NCBI RefSeq assembly: GCF_000742835.1
Contig: NZ_CP008941.1
Coordinates: 1,789,690 to 1,853,689, forward strand
DNA: 64,000 nucleotides
Source: Candidatus Paracaedibacter acanthamoebae
GTDB lineage: Bacteria; Pseudomonadota; Alphaproteobacteria; Paracaedibacterales; Paracaedibacteraceae
Reading direction: 5' to 3'
Numbering within the stretch: position 1 is the first letter of the stretch; each line of letters opens with the position of its first letter. Position numbers and translations under genes: made by a program. This document shows, piece by piece, positions 56,151-64,000 of the stretch. Below the pieces are notes generated by a model. It saw only the letters and a program-made list of their open reading frames with translations. It did not search any database and was not told the DNA's origin.

Positions 56151-56836
56151 AAACCCTGATTCGTCACAATTTTTCCCGCGCTGCCTCCACCTATAATGAA
56201 TTTGGCAGAACCCAACACGAGATTGCGACTGATTTTGCCCGCAACTTATCCCAGCTGAAGCCCCCCTCATCAATCTTAGAAATTGGCTGCGGCACAGGTT
56301 TTTTAAGCAATTATTTAAGCGACTATGCTTGTCCGCTAATTTTAAGCGATTTAGCCGCTGACATGGTTGCAAAACTTAATATGTCCGCCGGACTACCTGT
56401 GGTATTTGATGGGGAACATTTTCCCTTTAAAGCATCCTTTGATTGGATTGTTAGTTCTTTAGCTTTTCAATGGTTTCAGCATCCAGAAAAAACTCTTCCG
56501 ATGCTCAAGGAACAGTGTAAAACTTTGGCCTTTACGACATTGGGGAATAATAACTTTCACGAGTGGAAAAAATTTTGTACCTTAAATAACATTGAAGATC
56601 GCACCCGACCTATGTTATCGGCTGCGGATCTAAAAACAATATTGGGGCCGGATATCCATATTGAAGAAACTTATTATCCTGAATATCACCCTGATTGGCT
56701 GTCTTTTTGGAATGGTATTTATAAAATTGGGGCCCATACCAGCTTGCAGCCTAAGATAACTCGGATTTCAAAATCTCTATTGCAGCAGGAACCCGTCATC
56801 TGTAGTTACCATGTTCTAACAGTTATAACTCAATAG
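56147..56836 (+). CDS. bioC: Malonyl-ACP O-methyltransferase BioC-like
   Basis: BioC methylates malonyl-ACP to start pimelate (biotin) synthesis. The 229-residue protein opens with NFSRAASTYNEFGRTQHEIA, the BioC signature, followed by the SAM motif ILEIGCGTGFLSNYLSDYA and LILSDLAADMV. FDWIVSSLAFQWFQHPEKTL follows. It overlaps the hydrolase gene by 4 nt, so the two are coupled. No other bio genes are in the window. Confidence 0.85.
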   Translation: MKTLIRHNFSRAASTYNEFGRTQHEIATDFARNLSQLKPPSSILEIGCGTGFLSNYLSDYACPLILSDLAADMVAKLNMSAGLPVVFDGEHFPFKASFDWIVSSLAFQWFQHPEKTLPMLKEQCKTLAFTTLGNNNFHEWKKFCTLNNIEDRTRPMLSAADLKTILGPDIHIEETYYPEYHPDWLSFWNGIYKIGAHTSLQPKITRISKSLLQQEPVICSYHVLTVITQ

Positions 56837-56973
56837 CATTAACTCAACAGAAGGCTGTTTATTGTCACTTATAAGCAATCTACTATAAAATGAGCACAGA
56901 ATTCTAACGGTTGGTCTGCGGGTACTTCTCAATAAAAATGTAAAAATTGACGGTTATACAATAAAGAGAATCA

Positions 56974-57003
56974 TAAAAAAACCCTGCAAACGCAGGGTTT
57001 TTT
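56974..57003. terminator. Bidirectional terminator between bioC and pal
   Basis: AAAACCCTGC and GCAGGGTTTT (about 56978-56987 and 56992-57001) form a strong stem with a 4-nt loop. A-rich and T-rich flanks suit termination on both strands of these convergent genes. Confidence 0.9.
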
Positions 57004-57025
57004 GAAAGCACATTTGCAGATACTA

Positions 57026-57484
57026 TTAGTTAACAACAGTAACAGCAACGCGGTTTTGGGCGTGTGCTTCTTCTGTTGTTGCATCAGCAACAAATGGACG
57101 GTCTTTACCGTAAGAAACTTCTTTCAAACGCTTCTTCTCAACACCGTGCTTAGTTAAGCTGACGTGTGCTGCATGCGCACGACGCTTACCTAGAGCCAAG
57201 TTGTATTCACGTGTTCCACGAGCGTCAGCATGACCTTCAACAACGGCAGTTGTATTTGGATAGGTTTTGAACCAAGCTGCTTGAGCTTCGAGAACGCGAT
57301 CAGATTCAGCAGAAACATTGTGCTTGTTGAATGCGAAGAAAACGCGGTCTTTTACATTGGCTTTGAAATCTTCAGCAGAACCTGGAACAGGAGCTGAACC
57401 TGCTTCCATGCTGGCTTCTGGTGAGCATTCACAACCTGCAAGAAGAACACCTAGTGCAATCGCAGAAAGTAACTTGTTACGCAT
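57026..57484 (-). CDS. pal: Peptidoglycan-associated lipoprotein Pal
   Basis: Pal anchors the outer membrane to peptidoglycan as part of Tol-Pal. The 152-residue protein has a lipoprotein signal with lipobox LLAGC (Cys18 becomes the acylated N-terminus), followed by an OmpA-like domain with VVEGHADARGTREYNLALGK and RRAHAAHV. tolB, usually just upstream, is absent, so pal has its own promoter in the 190 bp upstream. Confidence 0.95.
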   Translation of the reverse strand: MRNKLLSAIALGVLLAGCECSPEASMEAGSAPVPGSAEDFKANVKDRVFFAFNKHNVSAESDRVLEAQAAWFKTYPNTTAVVEGHADARGTREYNLALGKRRAHAAHVSLTKHGVEKKRLKEVSYGKDRPFVADATTEEAHAQNRVAVTVVN

Positions 57485-57671
57485 AACTATTTGCCTCTAA
57501 ATTTAGGTTAATTACTAGTTTATTAAACCACATACAGATTAACAAACTCCTAAAGTGATTAAAATATTTTCACCAAAAGTTACAGCCGATTTTTAAGACC
57601 TGTAGAGTTTATGCAACATTCACACCGCTTCCATTCCTTATCTCATTGAAAATACAAGCGTCATTCTTAAC

Positions 57672-58544
57672 CTATTTCCACAAAATCTCTGTTTTCTTCA
57701 CCCACCAACCTCGATTATTCTCTTTTAATTTCTTTGAAAGCGCCTCTGCCCGGCGCCGATCTTTATAAACAGCAAAGCAAGACGCCCCAGATCCACTTAA
57801 GCGAAAATAACTAAAAGAACGATCCAACATAAACACCATAAATAGTTTTGCTAAATCGGGCACCAGCTTTAACGCTGCTGCTTGTAAAATATTGCGCGTA
57901 TGCCTGAGAAAATCTTGGGTCAAAATTTCTGGGGGCTGTATCGGGGGATCAAAGCGCCCTTCTAAATTTGCAAAGACTTCCGCTGTCGATAAGGGCACGC
58001 CAGGATTTACCAAAACAAACTGTCGTGCTAGGTCCCTCACTTTTAAGGGCTGACAACTTCCTTCACGGCCACTTCCCTCTACCCAAAATATTTTTCCTAA
58101 ACCGAGATGAAAGGCTAAACTTACGGGTACATCAGCACCAAGTCCCCCAGTTTCTTTGATAAAGTCCCAACACATGGCCGCCGTTGCTTGGGGATAATCG
58201 TGTCGAAACAAATAAGCGAGGACAGCCGCTGCATCACTGGTTCCACCCCCGAGACCCGCTGCCACAGGAATATTTTTTGTGACTTCTATCCTATAAGAAC
58301 GAGGAGCCAATTTAAAGTGATCAAAATACCAGTCCAATGCTTGACTTATGGAATCTTTGCCTGGCTCAATAAAGTTAGCAAATTCTCCGCTAAAGGCTAT
58401 GGTTGTTGTCATAGCGGGACCGATAATAATATCGTCACCAAATTGAGTAAACGCAAAGACGGACTGTAAATAGTGATAACCATCCTCGCCTTTGCCCGTC
58501 ACATGGAGCATTAAATTGACTTTAGCATGAGCTGTTAGTTTCAT
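57672..58544 (-). CDS. ispE: 4-diphosphocytidyl-2-C-methyl-D-erythritol kinase
   Basis: IspE phosphorylates CDP-methylerythritol between IspD and IspF. The 290-residue GHMP kinase has KVNLMLHVTGKGEDGYHYL, the phosphate loop NIPVAAGLGGGTSDAAAVL and LSGSGASCFAVY. With ispD and ispF nearby, the later part of the MEP pathway is well represented. It is 19 bp downstream of the ETF-QO gene, suggesting a shared transcript. Confidence 0.95.
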   Translation of the reverse strand: MKLTAHAKVNLMLHVTGKGEDGYHYLQSVFAFTQFGDDIIIGPAMTTTIAFSGEFANFIEPGKDSISQALDWYFDHFKLAPRSYRIEVTKNIPVAAGLGGGTSDAAAVLAYLFRHDYPQATAAMCWDFIKETGGLGADVPVSLAFHLGLGKIFWVEGSGREGSCQPLKVRDLARQFVLVNPGVPLSTAEVFANLEGRFDPPIQPPEILTQDFLRHTRNILQAAALKLVPDLAKLFMVFMLDRSFSYFRLSGSGASCFAVYKDRRRAEALSKKLKENNRGWWVKKTEILWK

Positions 58545-58563
58545 TGTTACTTCCTAAACAACC

Positions 58564-60165
58564 TTACATCGCCCCATAATTTGGTCCACTGCCCCCTTCG
58601 GGGGTTGTCCATTGAATATTTTGCAATGGATCTTTAATATCACATGTTTTGCAATGAATACAGTTGGCAGCGTTAATTTGCAAATACGGTTCAGCACCTG
58701 CTTTAACAATCTCATAAACCCCAGCTGGACAATAACGTTGTTCCGGCGCATCATAAATTTTATAGTTATGCTTGATCGCAATCTCGGTTTTACGCAACTT
58801 TAAGTGGATTGGCTGGTTTTCATCATGACTGGTATTGCATAAATAAACCGAACTTAAACGATCAAATGAAATTTTCCCATCAGGCTTTGGATACTCAATT
58901 TTCTGAGCTTGCACTGCTGGTATTAAGCTCTCATTATCTCTATGATTCGCCAATGTCCACGGCGACTTGCCACGGCTCATATAGGTTTCAAAGGCTGCAT
59001 TAATCAACCCTGGAATCAAGCCCCATTTAAAGCCAGGCCGAATATTACGCACAGCTTTCAATTCCTTAGCAATCCAGCTTTGATCCAATAAATCATTATA
59101 AGTATTTTGTCCTGACTTTAAAAATTCGATAATTCCTTCGGCAGCTAACATCCCTGACTTCATCGCTGTATGGCTGCCCTTAATCTTCGGAACATTCATA
59201 AAGCCGGCACTGCATCCAATTAAGGCCCCGCCGGGGAAAGTTAATTTAGGAACCGCTTGCCATCCCCCCTCATTCAAAGCCCGCGCACCGTAGGCAATCC
59301 GCTTGCCCCCTTCAAAAATATCACGGATTTTCGGATGGGTTTTAAAGCGTTGAAATTCTTCAAAGGGAGATAAATACGGATTCTGATAATCTAATCCAAT
59401 CACATAGCCTACAAAAACTTGGTTATCCTCAGCATGGTAGATAAAAGCACCGCCATAAGTTTTATGATCCATCGGCCAACCGATGGCATGATCAATACGG
59501 CCCAACTGATGCTTTGCCGGATCAACTTGCCAAACTTCCTTAAAGCCAATCCCATAGGTTTGAGGATTTTCAGAATCCCGCAATCCATAATCCTTAATCA
59601 CTAACTCAGATAAGGATCCCCGACATCCTTCGGCTAACAGAACTTGTTTAGCAAAAATTTCCATGCCTGGCTGATATTGAGAGGTAGGATTACCGTCTTT
59701 ATCAAGGCCCATCTCCCCCGTTTTAACACCAATAACGGCGCCTGATTCATCTTTAACAAGAGCAGCCGCTGAAAATCCTGGATAAATTTCAACCCCAAGC
59801 TTTATTGCTTGGTCAGCCAACCAACGACATAAGGCCCCCAAGGATATTACGTAATTGCCCTCCTTATGCATTTGAGGAGGTGTCGGCAAGCGATATTTGT
59901 TTTTTTCAGTCAAAAAGAAAAAACGGTCTTCTTTTGCTGCAACTGATAACGGTGCTCCTAACTCTTTCCAATTGGGGAATAACTCATCGAGCGCCCGCGG
60001 TTCAAAAACATTTCCCGACAGAATATGAGCGCCAATTTCTGAGCCCTTTTCCAACAAACACACAGATACAATCGGATCTAATTGTTTTAGCCGAATTGCA
60101 GCCGCCAGACCAGCTGCCCCCCCACCCACAACAATAACATCATAAGACATTGATTCAGATGACAT
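58564..60165 (-). CDS. Electron transfer flavoprotein-ubiquinone oxidoreductase
   Basis: This membrane-bound flavoprotein passes electrons from ETF to ubiquinone. The ATG at 60165 gives 533 residues. The listed longer frame starts with TTG and adds 8 residues. The FAD motif VIVVGGGAAGLAAAIRLKQ is at the N-terminus. The ubiquinone/FAD middle has GCSAGFMNVPKIKGSHTAMK. A C-terminal 4Fe-4S site contains NAANCIHCKTCDIKDP. etfAB are not in the window, so electron sources such as fatty acid or amino acid oxidation are inferred. Confidence 0.95.
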   Translation of the reverse strand: MSSESMSYDVIVVGGGAAGLAAAIRLKQLDPIVSVCLLEKGSEIGAHILSGNVFEPRALDELFPNWKELGAPLSVAAKEDRFFFLTEKNKYRLPTPPQMHKEGNYVISLGALCRWLADQAIKLGVEIYPGFSAAALVKDESGAVIGVKTGEMGLDKDGNPTSQYQPGMEIFAKQVLLAEGCRGSLSELVIKDYGLRDSENPQTYGIGFKEVWQVDPAKHQLGRIDHAIGWPMDHKTYGGAFIYHAEDNQVFVGYVIGLDYQNPYLSPFEEFQRFKTHPKIRDIFEGGKRIAYGARALNEGGWQAVPKLTFPGGALIGCSAGFMNVPKIKGSHTAMKSGMLAAEGIIEFLKSGQNTYNDLLDQSWIAKELKAVRNIRPGFKWGLIPGLINAAFETYMSRGKSPWTLANHRDNESLIPAVQAQKIEYPKPDGKISFDRLSSVYLCNTSHDENQPIHLKLRKTEIAIKHNYKIYDAPEQRYCPAGVYEIVKAGAEPYLQINAANCIHCKTCDIKDPLQNIQWTTPEGGSGPNYGAM

Positions 60166-60302
60166 GGCGTTCTCACTCCCTCGAAACAAACTTAATTTCA
60201 GAGTACGCCATCAAGCCGGTCAAATAAATCAAAAATTACGGATTAAGAAAACCTATAAAAAGGTTAAAGACTTAATCCTAGAATACATGCTAATATGGCT
60301 TC

Positions 60303-61121
60303 ATGGAAAAGCGAAGCAAGAACCCGGTCACTGGGAACATTAGTGATGTTTTAGAATGGTATACTGATATTGGGATGACCGTTGCCATTGGTAACGCGCC
60401 GGTCAACCATAAACAAGTACGCCCCTCTATCCATGCGGTAACAAATCCGATGCTGCCAGCAAAAACGGGGACTGACCCTTTGCCTAAAGTAGTGGCATCC
60501 TCTAAACAGGTTGTGAATTCAAAAGCCATTGCTGCTGCTTGCAAAACAGTTGATGAACTCCGTCAGGCTATAATAAATTTTGATGGCTGTGACCTAAAAA
60601 TGACAGCTACCCACACTGTTTTTTCTGATGGCAATCCAGAAGCCAAAATTATGATCATTGGTGAAGCCCCGGGCGCAGATGAGGATCGGCAAGGACGTCC
60701 TTTTGTCGGATTATCTGGCCAATTGTTGGATAGAGTCCTGGCAAGCATACACCTCAGCCGCACACAAAATATTTACATTAGCAATATTATTTCTTGGCGC
60801 CCGCCAGGCAATCGCACCCCCACCCCCCATGAAATTGCCCTATGCCAACCGTTTATTGAGCGGCATATTGAATTGATCGCCCCCAAAATTTTAATTCTTG
60901 TCGGTGGTGTTTCAGCAAAAACGCTCCTTAATACGAACGAAGGAATTATGAAATTACGCGGCAAATGGCATGAGTTTAAGACTGACACCATGCAGAACCC
61001 TATTAAAACCATGGCAACCTACCATCCCGCTTTTTTGCTGCGCTCACCTGGACAAAAAGCCGCTGTTTGGAAAGATTTGTTGTTAGTCCAAGAGGAAATG
61101 CAAAAAATTGGGCTTGCGTAA
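60303..61121 (+). CDS. Family-4-like uracil-DNA glycosylase
   Basis: It removes uracil from DNA. The 272-residue product has IMIIGEAPGADEDRQGRPFV (motif A), LLDRVLASIHLSRTQNIYIS, PPGNRTPTPHEIALCQPFIE and a YHPAFLLRSPGQ motif B. Its N-terminus NISDVLEWYTDIGMTVAIG is typical of alphaproteobacterial members. Of the usual Fe-S Cys only CDLK plus a later Cys are clear, so the cluster is uncertain. Divergent from ETF-QO. Confidence 0.9.
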   Translation: MEKRSKNPVTGNISDVLEWYTDIGMTVAIGNAPVNHKQVRPSIHAVTNPMLPAKTGTDPLPKVVASSKQVVNSKAIAAACKTVDELRQAIINFDGCDLKMTATHTVFSDGNPEAKIMIIGEAPGADEDRQGRPFVGLSGQLLDRVLASIHLSRTQNIYISNIISWRPPGNRTPTPHEIALCQPFIERHIELIAPKILILVGGVSAKTLLNTNEGIMKLRGKWHEFKTDTMQNPIKTMATYHPAFLLRSPGQKAAVWKDLLLVQEEMQKIGLA

Positions 61122-61237
61122 AAGCTACCTTTCTCCCAAGGGAAAAACCGTAAGTTTAAGATTACAAATTCACCTTTTTCCTACACTTCCCCCTTCTTAC
61201 AACTTATCAATAGCTTTAGAAGATCAGTAAAGGGGGC

Positions 61238-62344
61238 CTAATTGTTGCGAATATTAAGGGTTTTTACAATTTCATCGATAACGGTTTGATTATCCCTAAT
61301 CACTTTGTCTGCTGCTCTTTTCAGGGCACTGAGATTATCGGAATCAGCCTTATCGAGATAAGTGTGATCCGATTCTAAAACTGGCTGTAAGCGGAAATAA
61401 TGATGCTGTTGCTTATTATGATTAAAGACATAGTGCATTTCGTAATTGGTAATATCATCGACCGCATGCATCAATGTTGAAATTATTTTGGGAGCCCAAC
61501 CCATTATGCCCGCATATTCGACATCTTCTCTGGCGATATTTTTTGTAACAGCTCCATAGTTTGTCCCTGTTCCTATAGAAACAATGAAAAAGTCCACATC
61601 CATTCCAAAAATCTCCATGGCATAGACCGCTGCTGCCAGAGAAGGATTATTGGCCCCCATTCCTCCATCTATTAAGGTAAGTCTACGGTTGCCTGTCCCA
61701 TCGATTAAAGAAGCAGGACTAAAGTAAGTTGGAGCCGCGGATGTAGCCCGCGCTAAATCCCGTAACAAACAATCTTGGGCAGGCTCTTTTTTTGCCCGAG
61801 ATGATTTAAAAAAGAATGTTTTATCGAGTTCAATTTCATAGGCAGGCACAATGACATTAGTTACAACCTCTTTTAAACAAGCATTGCCGAGATAAGATGC
61901 TAAGCAATTTTCTAAGGCGTGAGAGGAATATTTTGCACCCCACCATCCATCGCCCGATTTTATTAACTGCCATAACGATTGAGAAAATACTTCCTGCCCC
62001 AGTTCCTCATAGATCTGAGCAATTTCATGGGCTGTGTATTTAGGTCTTCTTTCTTTATTGGGAACAGTCAACATTAAGGCAATAAGTCCCCCTGTTGACG
62101 TCCCCGCTATAATGTCAAAGCAATCTGCAATGCGGCGGCCTGATAAAAGGCGCGATTCAATATGCTTCAAAACCAACGCTGGAATCATACCTCTAATTCC
62201 CCCGCCATCGATTGAAAGAATTCTGACAACCTTTCTAGGCGGTGTGGACGGATTAGCTAAGGCTGGGGGGGAATAAATAAATTGGCAAATTAATGCCAAA
62301 CTAATGAGTTTCATCTTGCTAGAAATTGAAAGGATATTAATCAT
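61238..62344 (-). CDS. Secreted patatin-like phospholipase
   Basis: The 368-residue protein has a signal peptide (from the second Met at residue 11: MKLISLALICQFIYSPPALA) and a normal patatin domain. The oxyanion motif is IDGGGIRG (about 45-52), the nucleophile is GTSTGG with Ser83, and the catalytic Asp is in LIDGGMGANNPS (Asp226). Unlike the patatin at 24.8 kb it keeps the canonical motifs and has no Trp insert. It likely acts on host or vacuole phospholipids after export, which is inferred. No ribosome site is clear at either Met. Confidence 0.93.
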   Translation of the reverse strand: MINILSISSKMKLISLALICQFIYSPPALANPSTPPRKVVRILSIDGGGIRGMIPALVLKHIESRLLSGRRIADCFDIIAGTSTGGLIALMLTVPNKERRPKYTAHEIAQIYEELGQEVFSQSLWQLIKSGDGWWGAKYSSHALENCLASYLGNACLKEVVTNVIVPAYEIELDKTFFFKSSRAKKEPAQDCLLRDLARATSAAPTYFSPASLIDGTGNRRLTLIDGGMGANNPSLAAAVYAMEIFGMDVDFFIVSIGTGTNYGAVTKNIAREDVEYAGIMGWAPKIISTLMHAVDDITNYEMHYVFNHNKQQHHYFRLQPVLESDHTYLDKADSDNLSALKRAADKVIRDNQTVIDEIVKTLNIRNN

Positions 62345-62530
62345 TCATTACTACTTAATTACATATTTAAAGCAGAGAGATTGGTAAACCTCTTAACCTG
62401 GCTTAAAGGTAGCTTTGGGATGGAAGAAACAGCTATGAGAAAATTAATTACTGTTTCCCTTTGATAATCGACTAACTTAATCGAGATACCCTTTATCTCA
62501 CTCCTCGGCAGTCAACTGAAAACAATGTTC

Positions 62531-63694
62531 TTAATTTGTAAAAGCGGTCGCAGGGCGCATCTTTTCTAAGCTCCAATCGATCCACTTGGTTAGAATAGAG
62601 AGATCCGCCGTCTCTATGGTTGGTCCGCACCATATTCGAAAAGACGATGGTGCTAGAAAATGATTCTTAATATCATAAGCAACCCCTAAATCAGCGAGTT
62701 GCGTCGTGATTTGGGTAATAAGGTCCCCTGGGTTTTCTCCACCACAATAGGCTGCTGTTAAGTTAAAACAAATTGACGCCTTTGACCGTGACTCTGGAAC
62801 GATGGCTAAATGTTCTAAATCCGGATGATTCGTCACCCATTTATCGATGACGTCAAAATTACACTTAACCCTTTGCCATAAGGCCTTTTTCCCACCAATA
62901 GAAACTGCCCAGTCTAAGCCTTGAATTGCATCTTCCACACATAACATGGACGGCGTGTTAATGGTTTTTGCTTCAAATATGCTTTGAATAATCTCACCGG
63001 CTTTTGTTAATCGGAAGAGGCGTGGAATTGGCCAGCTGGGCTGAAATTGAGTGAGATGTTGCATTGCCCGAGGGCTTACGATAATCATTCCATGAGCAGC
63101 TTCCCCGCCAAATCCTTTTTGCCATGAAAAACAGGTGATATCTAATTTATGCCAATCGTTAATCGGAATAACAAAGGCGGAAGAGGTGGCATCACAAATG
63201 GTCAACCCTTGACGATCATCGGGTATCCAATCTAAATGAGGCACCATGACCCCGCCGCTAGTTCCATTAAAAGTAAAAACGCAGTCGTGACTACCCGCGT
63301 ATTGAGTTAAATCAGGTAGCCTGCCAAAATTTTCCACAAATGTTTGAACAGTTGGAAGAGACAGCTGTTCGATAGCATCCGTCACCCACAGCTTACCAAA
63401 AACGTCCCAAGCAAAAATATCAACCGGCCGACTCCCTAAAAAATTCCACAGAGCTGTTTCTACCGCCCCCGTTCCAGACCCCGGCACAATCGCTATCGTA
63501 TAATCTTGCGGCACTGCCAGAATTTCTCGCGTCAAATCTAAAAGCCGTTGAATTTGAGCGATACCCTCAGGAGCCCGATGAGAGCGACCGATTAAGGCTG
63601 ACTGCAAATCGCTTGCTTTCCAACCGGGATGTTTTTTGCAGGGACCAGAGCCAAAATAAGGAGAGCTAGGAATTTTTGAGGGTTTGTAGGGCAT
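62531..63694 (-). CDS. serC: Phosphoserine aminotransferase
   Basis: SerC converts phosphohydroxypyruvate to phosphoserine. The 387-residue protein is a fold-type I PLP enzyme with [16 protein letters not shown] and the PLP Lys in [18 protein letters not shown]. It is of the alphaproteobacterial long type. FolD's stop overlaps its start by 29 nt. serA and serB are not in the window. Confidence 0.93.
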   Translation of the reverse strand: MPYKPSKIPSSPYFGSGPCKKHPGWKASDLQSALIGRSHRAPEGIAQIQRLLDLTREILAVPQDYTIAIVPGSGTGAVETALWNFLGSRPVDIFAWDVFGKLWVTDAIEQLSLPTVQTFVENFGRLPDLTQYAGSHDCVFTFNGTSGGVMVPHLDWIPDDRQGLTICDATSSAFVIPINDWHKLDITCFSWQKGFGGEAAHGMIIVSPRAMQHLTQFQPSWPIPRLFRLTKAGEIIQSIFEAKTINTPSMLCVEDAIQGLDWAVSIGGKKALWQRVKCNFDVIDKWVTNHPDLEHLAIVPESRSKASICFNLTAAYCGGENPGDLITQITTQLADLGVAYDIKNHFLAPSSFRIWCGPTIETADLSILTKWIDWSLEKMRPATAFTN

Positions 63695-64000
63695 GATATC
63701 GTTCCTCCGCAGCCTTTAATATATTGGCCATTAAGTTAATGATCGTCATGGGTCCGACTCCACCCGGAACTGGCGTAATAAAAGCAGCCTTCTTTTCGAC
63801 TGCAGCAAAATCGACATCGCCAATCAATCGGTCATTTAATTTAACAATCCCCACATCAATGACGATGGCCCCCTCTTTAACATGGTCAGCAGTAATAAGA
63901 TGGGCGCGCCCCGTGGCTGAAACAATGATATCAGAGCGCTGCGTCACTAAGGCCAAATTGCGCGTTTTGGAATTTGCAATCGTCACCGTAGCCCCTTGCT
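63666..64000 (-). CDS. folD: Methylenetetrahydrofolate dehydrogenase/cyclohydrolase FolD (C-terminal part)
   Basis: FolD interconverts 5,10-methylene-, methenyl- and 10-formyl-THF. The window contains only the C-terminal NADP-binding domain: [49 protein letters not shown] and [10 protein letters not shown]. The frame is open to the window edge, so the start lies beyond 64000. It overlaps serC, a likely operon. Confidence 0.96.
   Translation of the reverse strand, partial: QGATVTIANSKTRNLALVTQRSDIIVSATGRAHLITADHVKEGAIVIDVGIVKLNDRLIGDVDFAAVEKKAAFITPVPGGVGPMTIINLMANILKAAEERYHALQTLKNS

Noticed and set aside
62401-62476. Short ORF near 62434 (about 8 codons)
   Set aside because: Too short, no ribosome site, no conservation information.
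1-64000. CRISPR arrays, prophage or defence island
   Set aside because: No regularly spaced repeats, cas genes or phage structural genes were seen. Decayed IS material is limited to one site.

Overview
The window looks like a chromosomal segment of an AT-rich (roughly 40% GC by eye) alphaproteobacterium. The alphaproteobacterial signs are a MucR/Ros-family regulator, an ATP synthase zeta-type inhibitor (DUF1476), an NDUFA12-like complex I subunit, an ETF-ubiquinone oxidoreductase, the tsaB-rimI-fur-miaB-phoH-ybeY-tlyC order, and a DivL-like kinase whose phosphoacceptor His is replaced by Tyr. Low GC, missing neighbours at usually conserved loci, decayed genes and many lone signal-peptide proteins suggest a host-associated lineage such as Holosporales-like endosymbionts of protists. 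That placement is inference.

Layout. 1-4.9 kb: the tuf/secE/nusG/rplK-A-J-L cluster with tRNA-Trp, tRNA-Gly and tRNA-Tyr, all on the minus strand. 5.2-8.4 kb: a frameshifted carotenoid oxygenase, an rlmB-type rRNA methyltransferase and a secreted protein of unknown function. 8.6-18.5 kb: an RNA methyltransferase, ftsA, the LPS-export genes lptD, lptG and lptF, and divergent surA-rsmA. 18.6-26.4 kb: trxA, a decayed gene, a PAP2 phosphatase, mtaB-ftsY, amn, a rhodanese and a secreted patatin with a Trp-rich insert. 26.3-32.2 kb: the tsaB-to-tlyC operon, with an 18-codon leader ORF in front of mucR. 32.2-37.9 kb: a VanX-like dipeptidase, DUF1476, a signal-peptide methyltransferase, sfsA, NDUFA12, a CPBP protease and a phosphoribosyltransferase with an apparent signal peptide. 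37.9-39.5 kb: flgB-flgC-fliE and csrA. 39.6-45.9 kb: an MFS transporter, dapA-smpB-murJ and a lytic transglycosylase. 45.9-47.2 kb: an autotransporter fragment and a broken ISNCY-type transposase. 47.5-52.2 kb: mnmA-ispD-ispF and the DivL-like kinase. 52.3-64 kb: an acyl-CoA ligase with a histone-H1-like Lys/Ala-rich tail, znuA, a BioH/BioC-like pair, pal, ispE, ETF-QO, a uracil-DNA glycosylase, a second secreted patatin, serC and the end of folD.

The housekeeping genes cover translation, tRNA modification, isoprenoid precursors (ispD, ispF, ispE), envelope building (lptDFG, murJ, slt, pal, surA) and cell division (ftsA, ftsY, divL). Single genes for exported or lipid-active proteins sit between them: two patatins, PAP2, a carotenoid oxygenase, an exported methyltransferase and an exported phosphoribosyltransferase. 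These are the best candidates for host-interaction factors. I found no CRISPR array, prophage or clear new multi-gene defence system. The most unusual items are the exported SAM-methyltransferase, the H1-like tail on the acyl-CoA ligase, the Tyr-type kinase and the mucR leader ORF.
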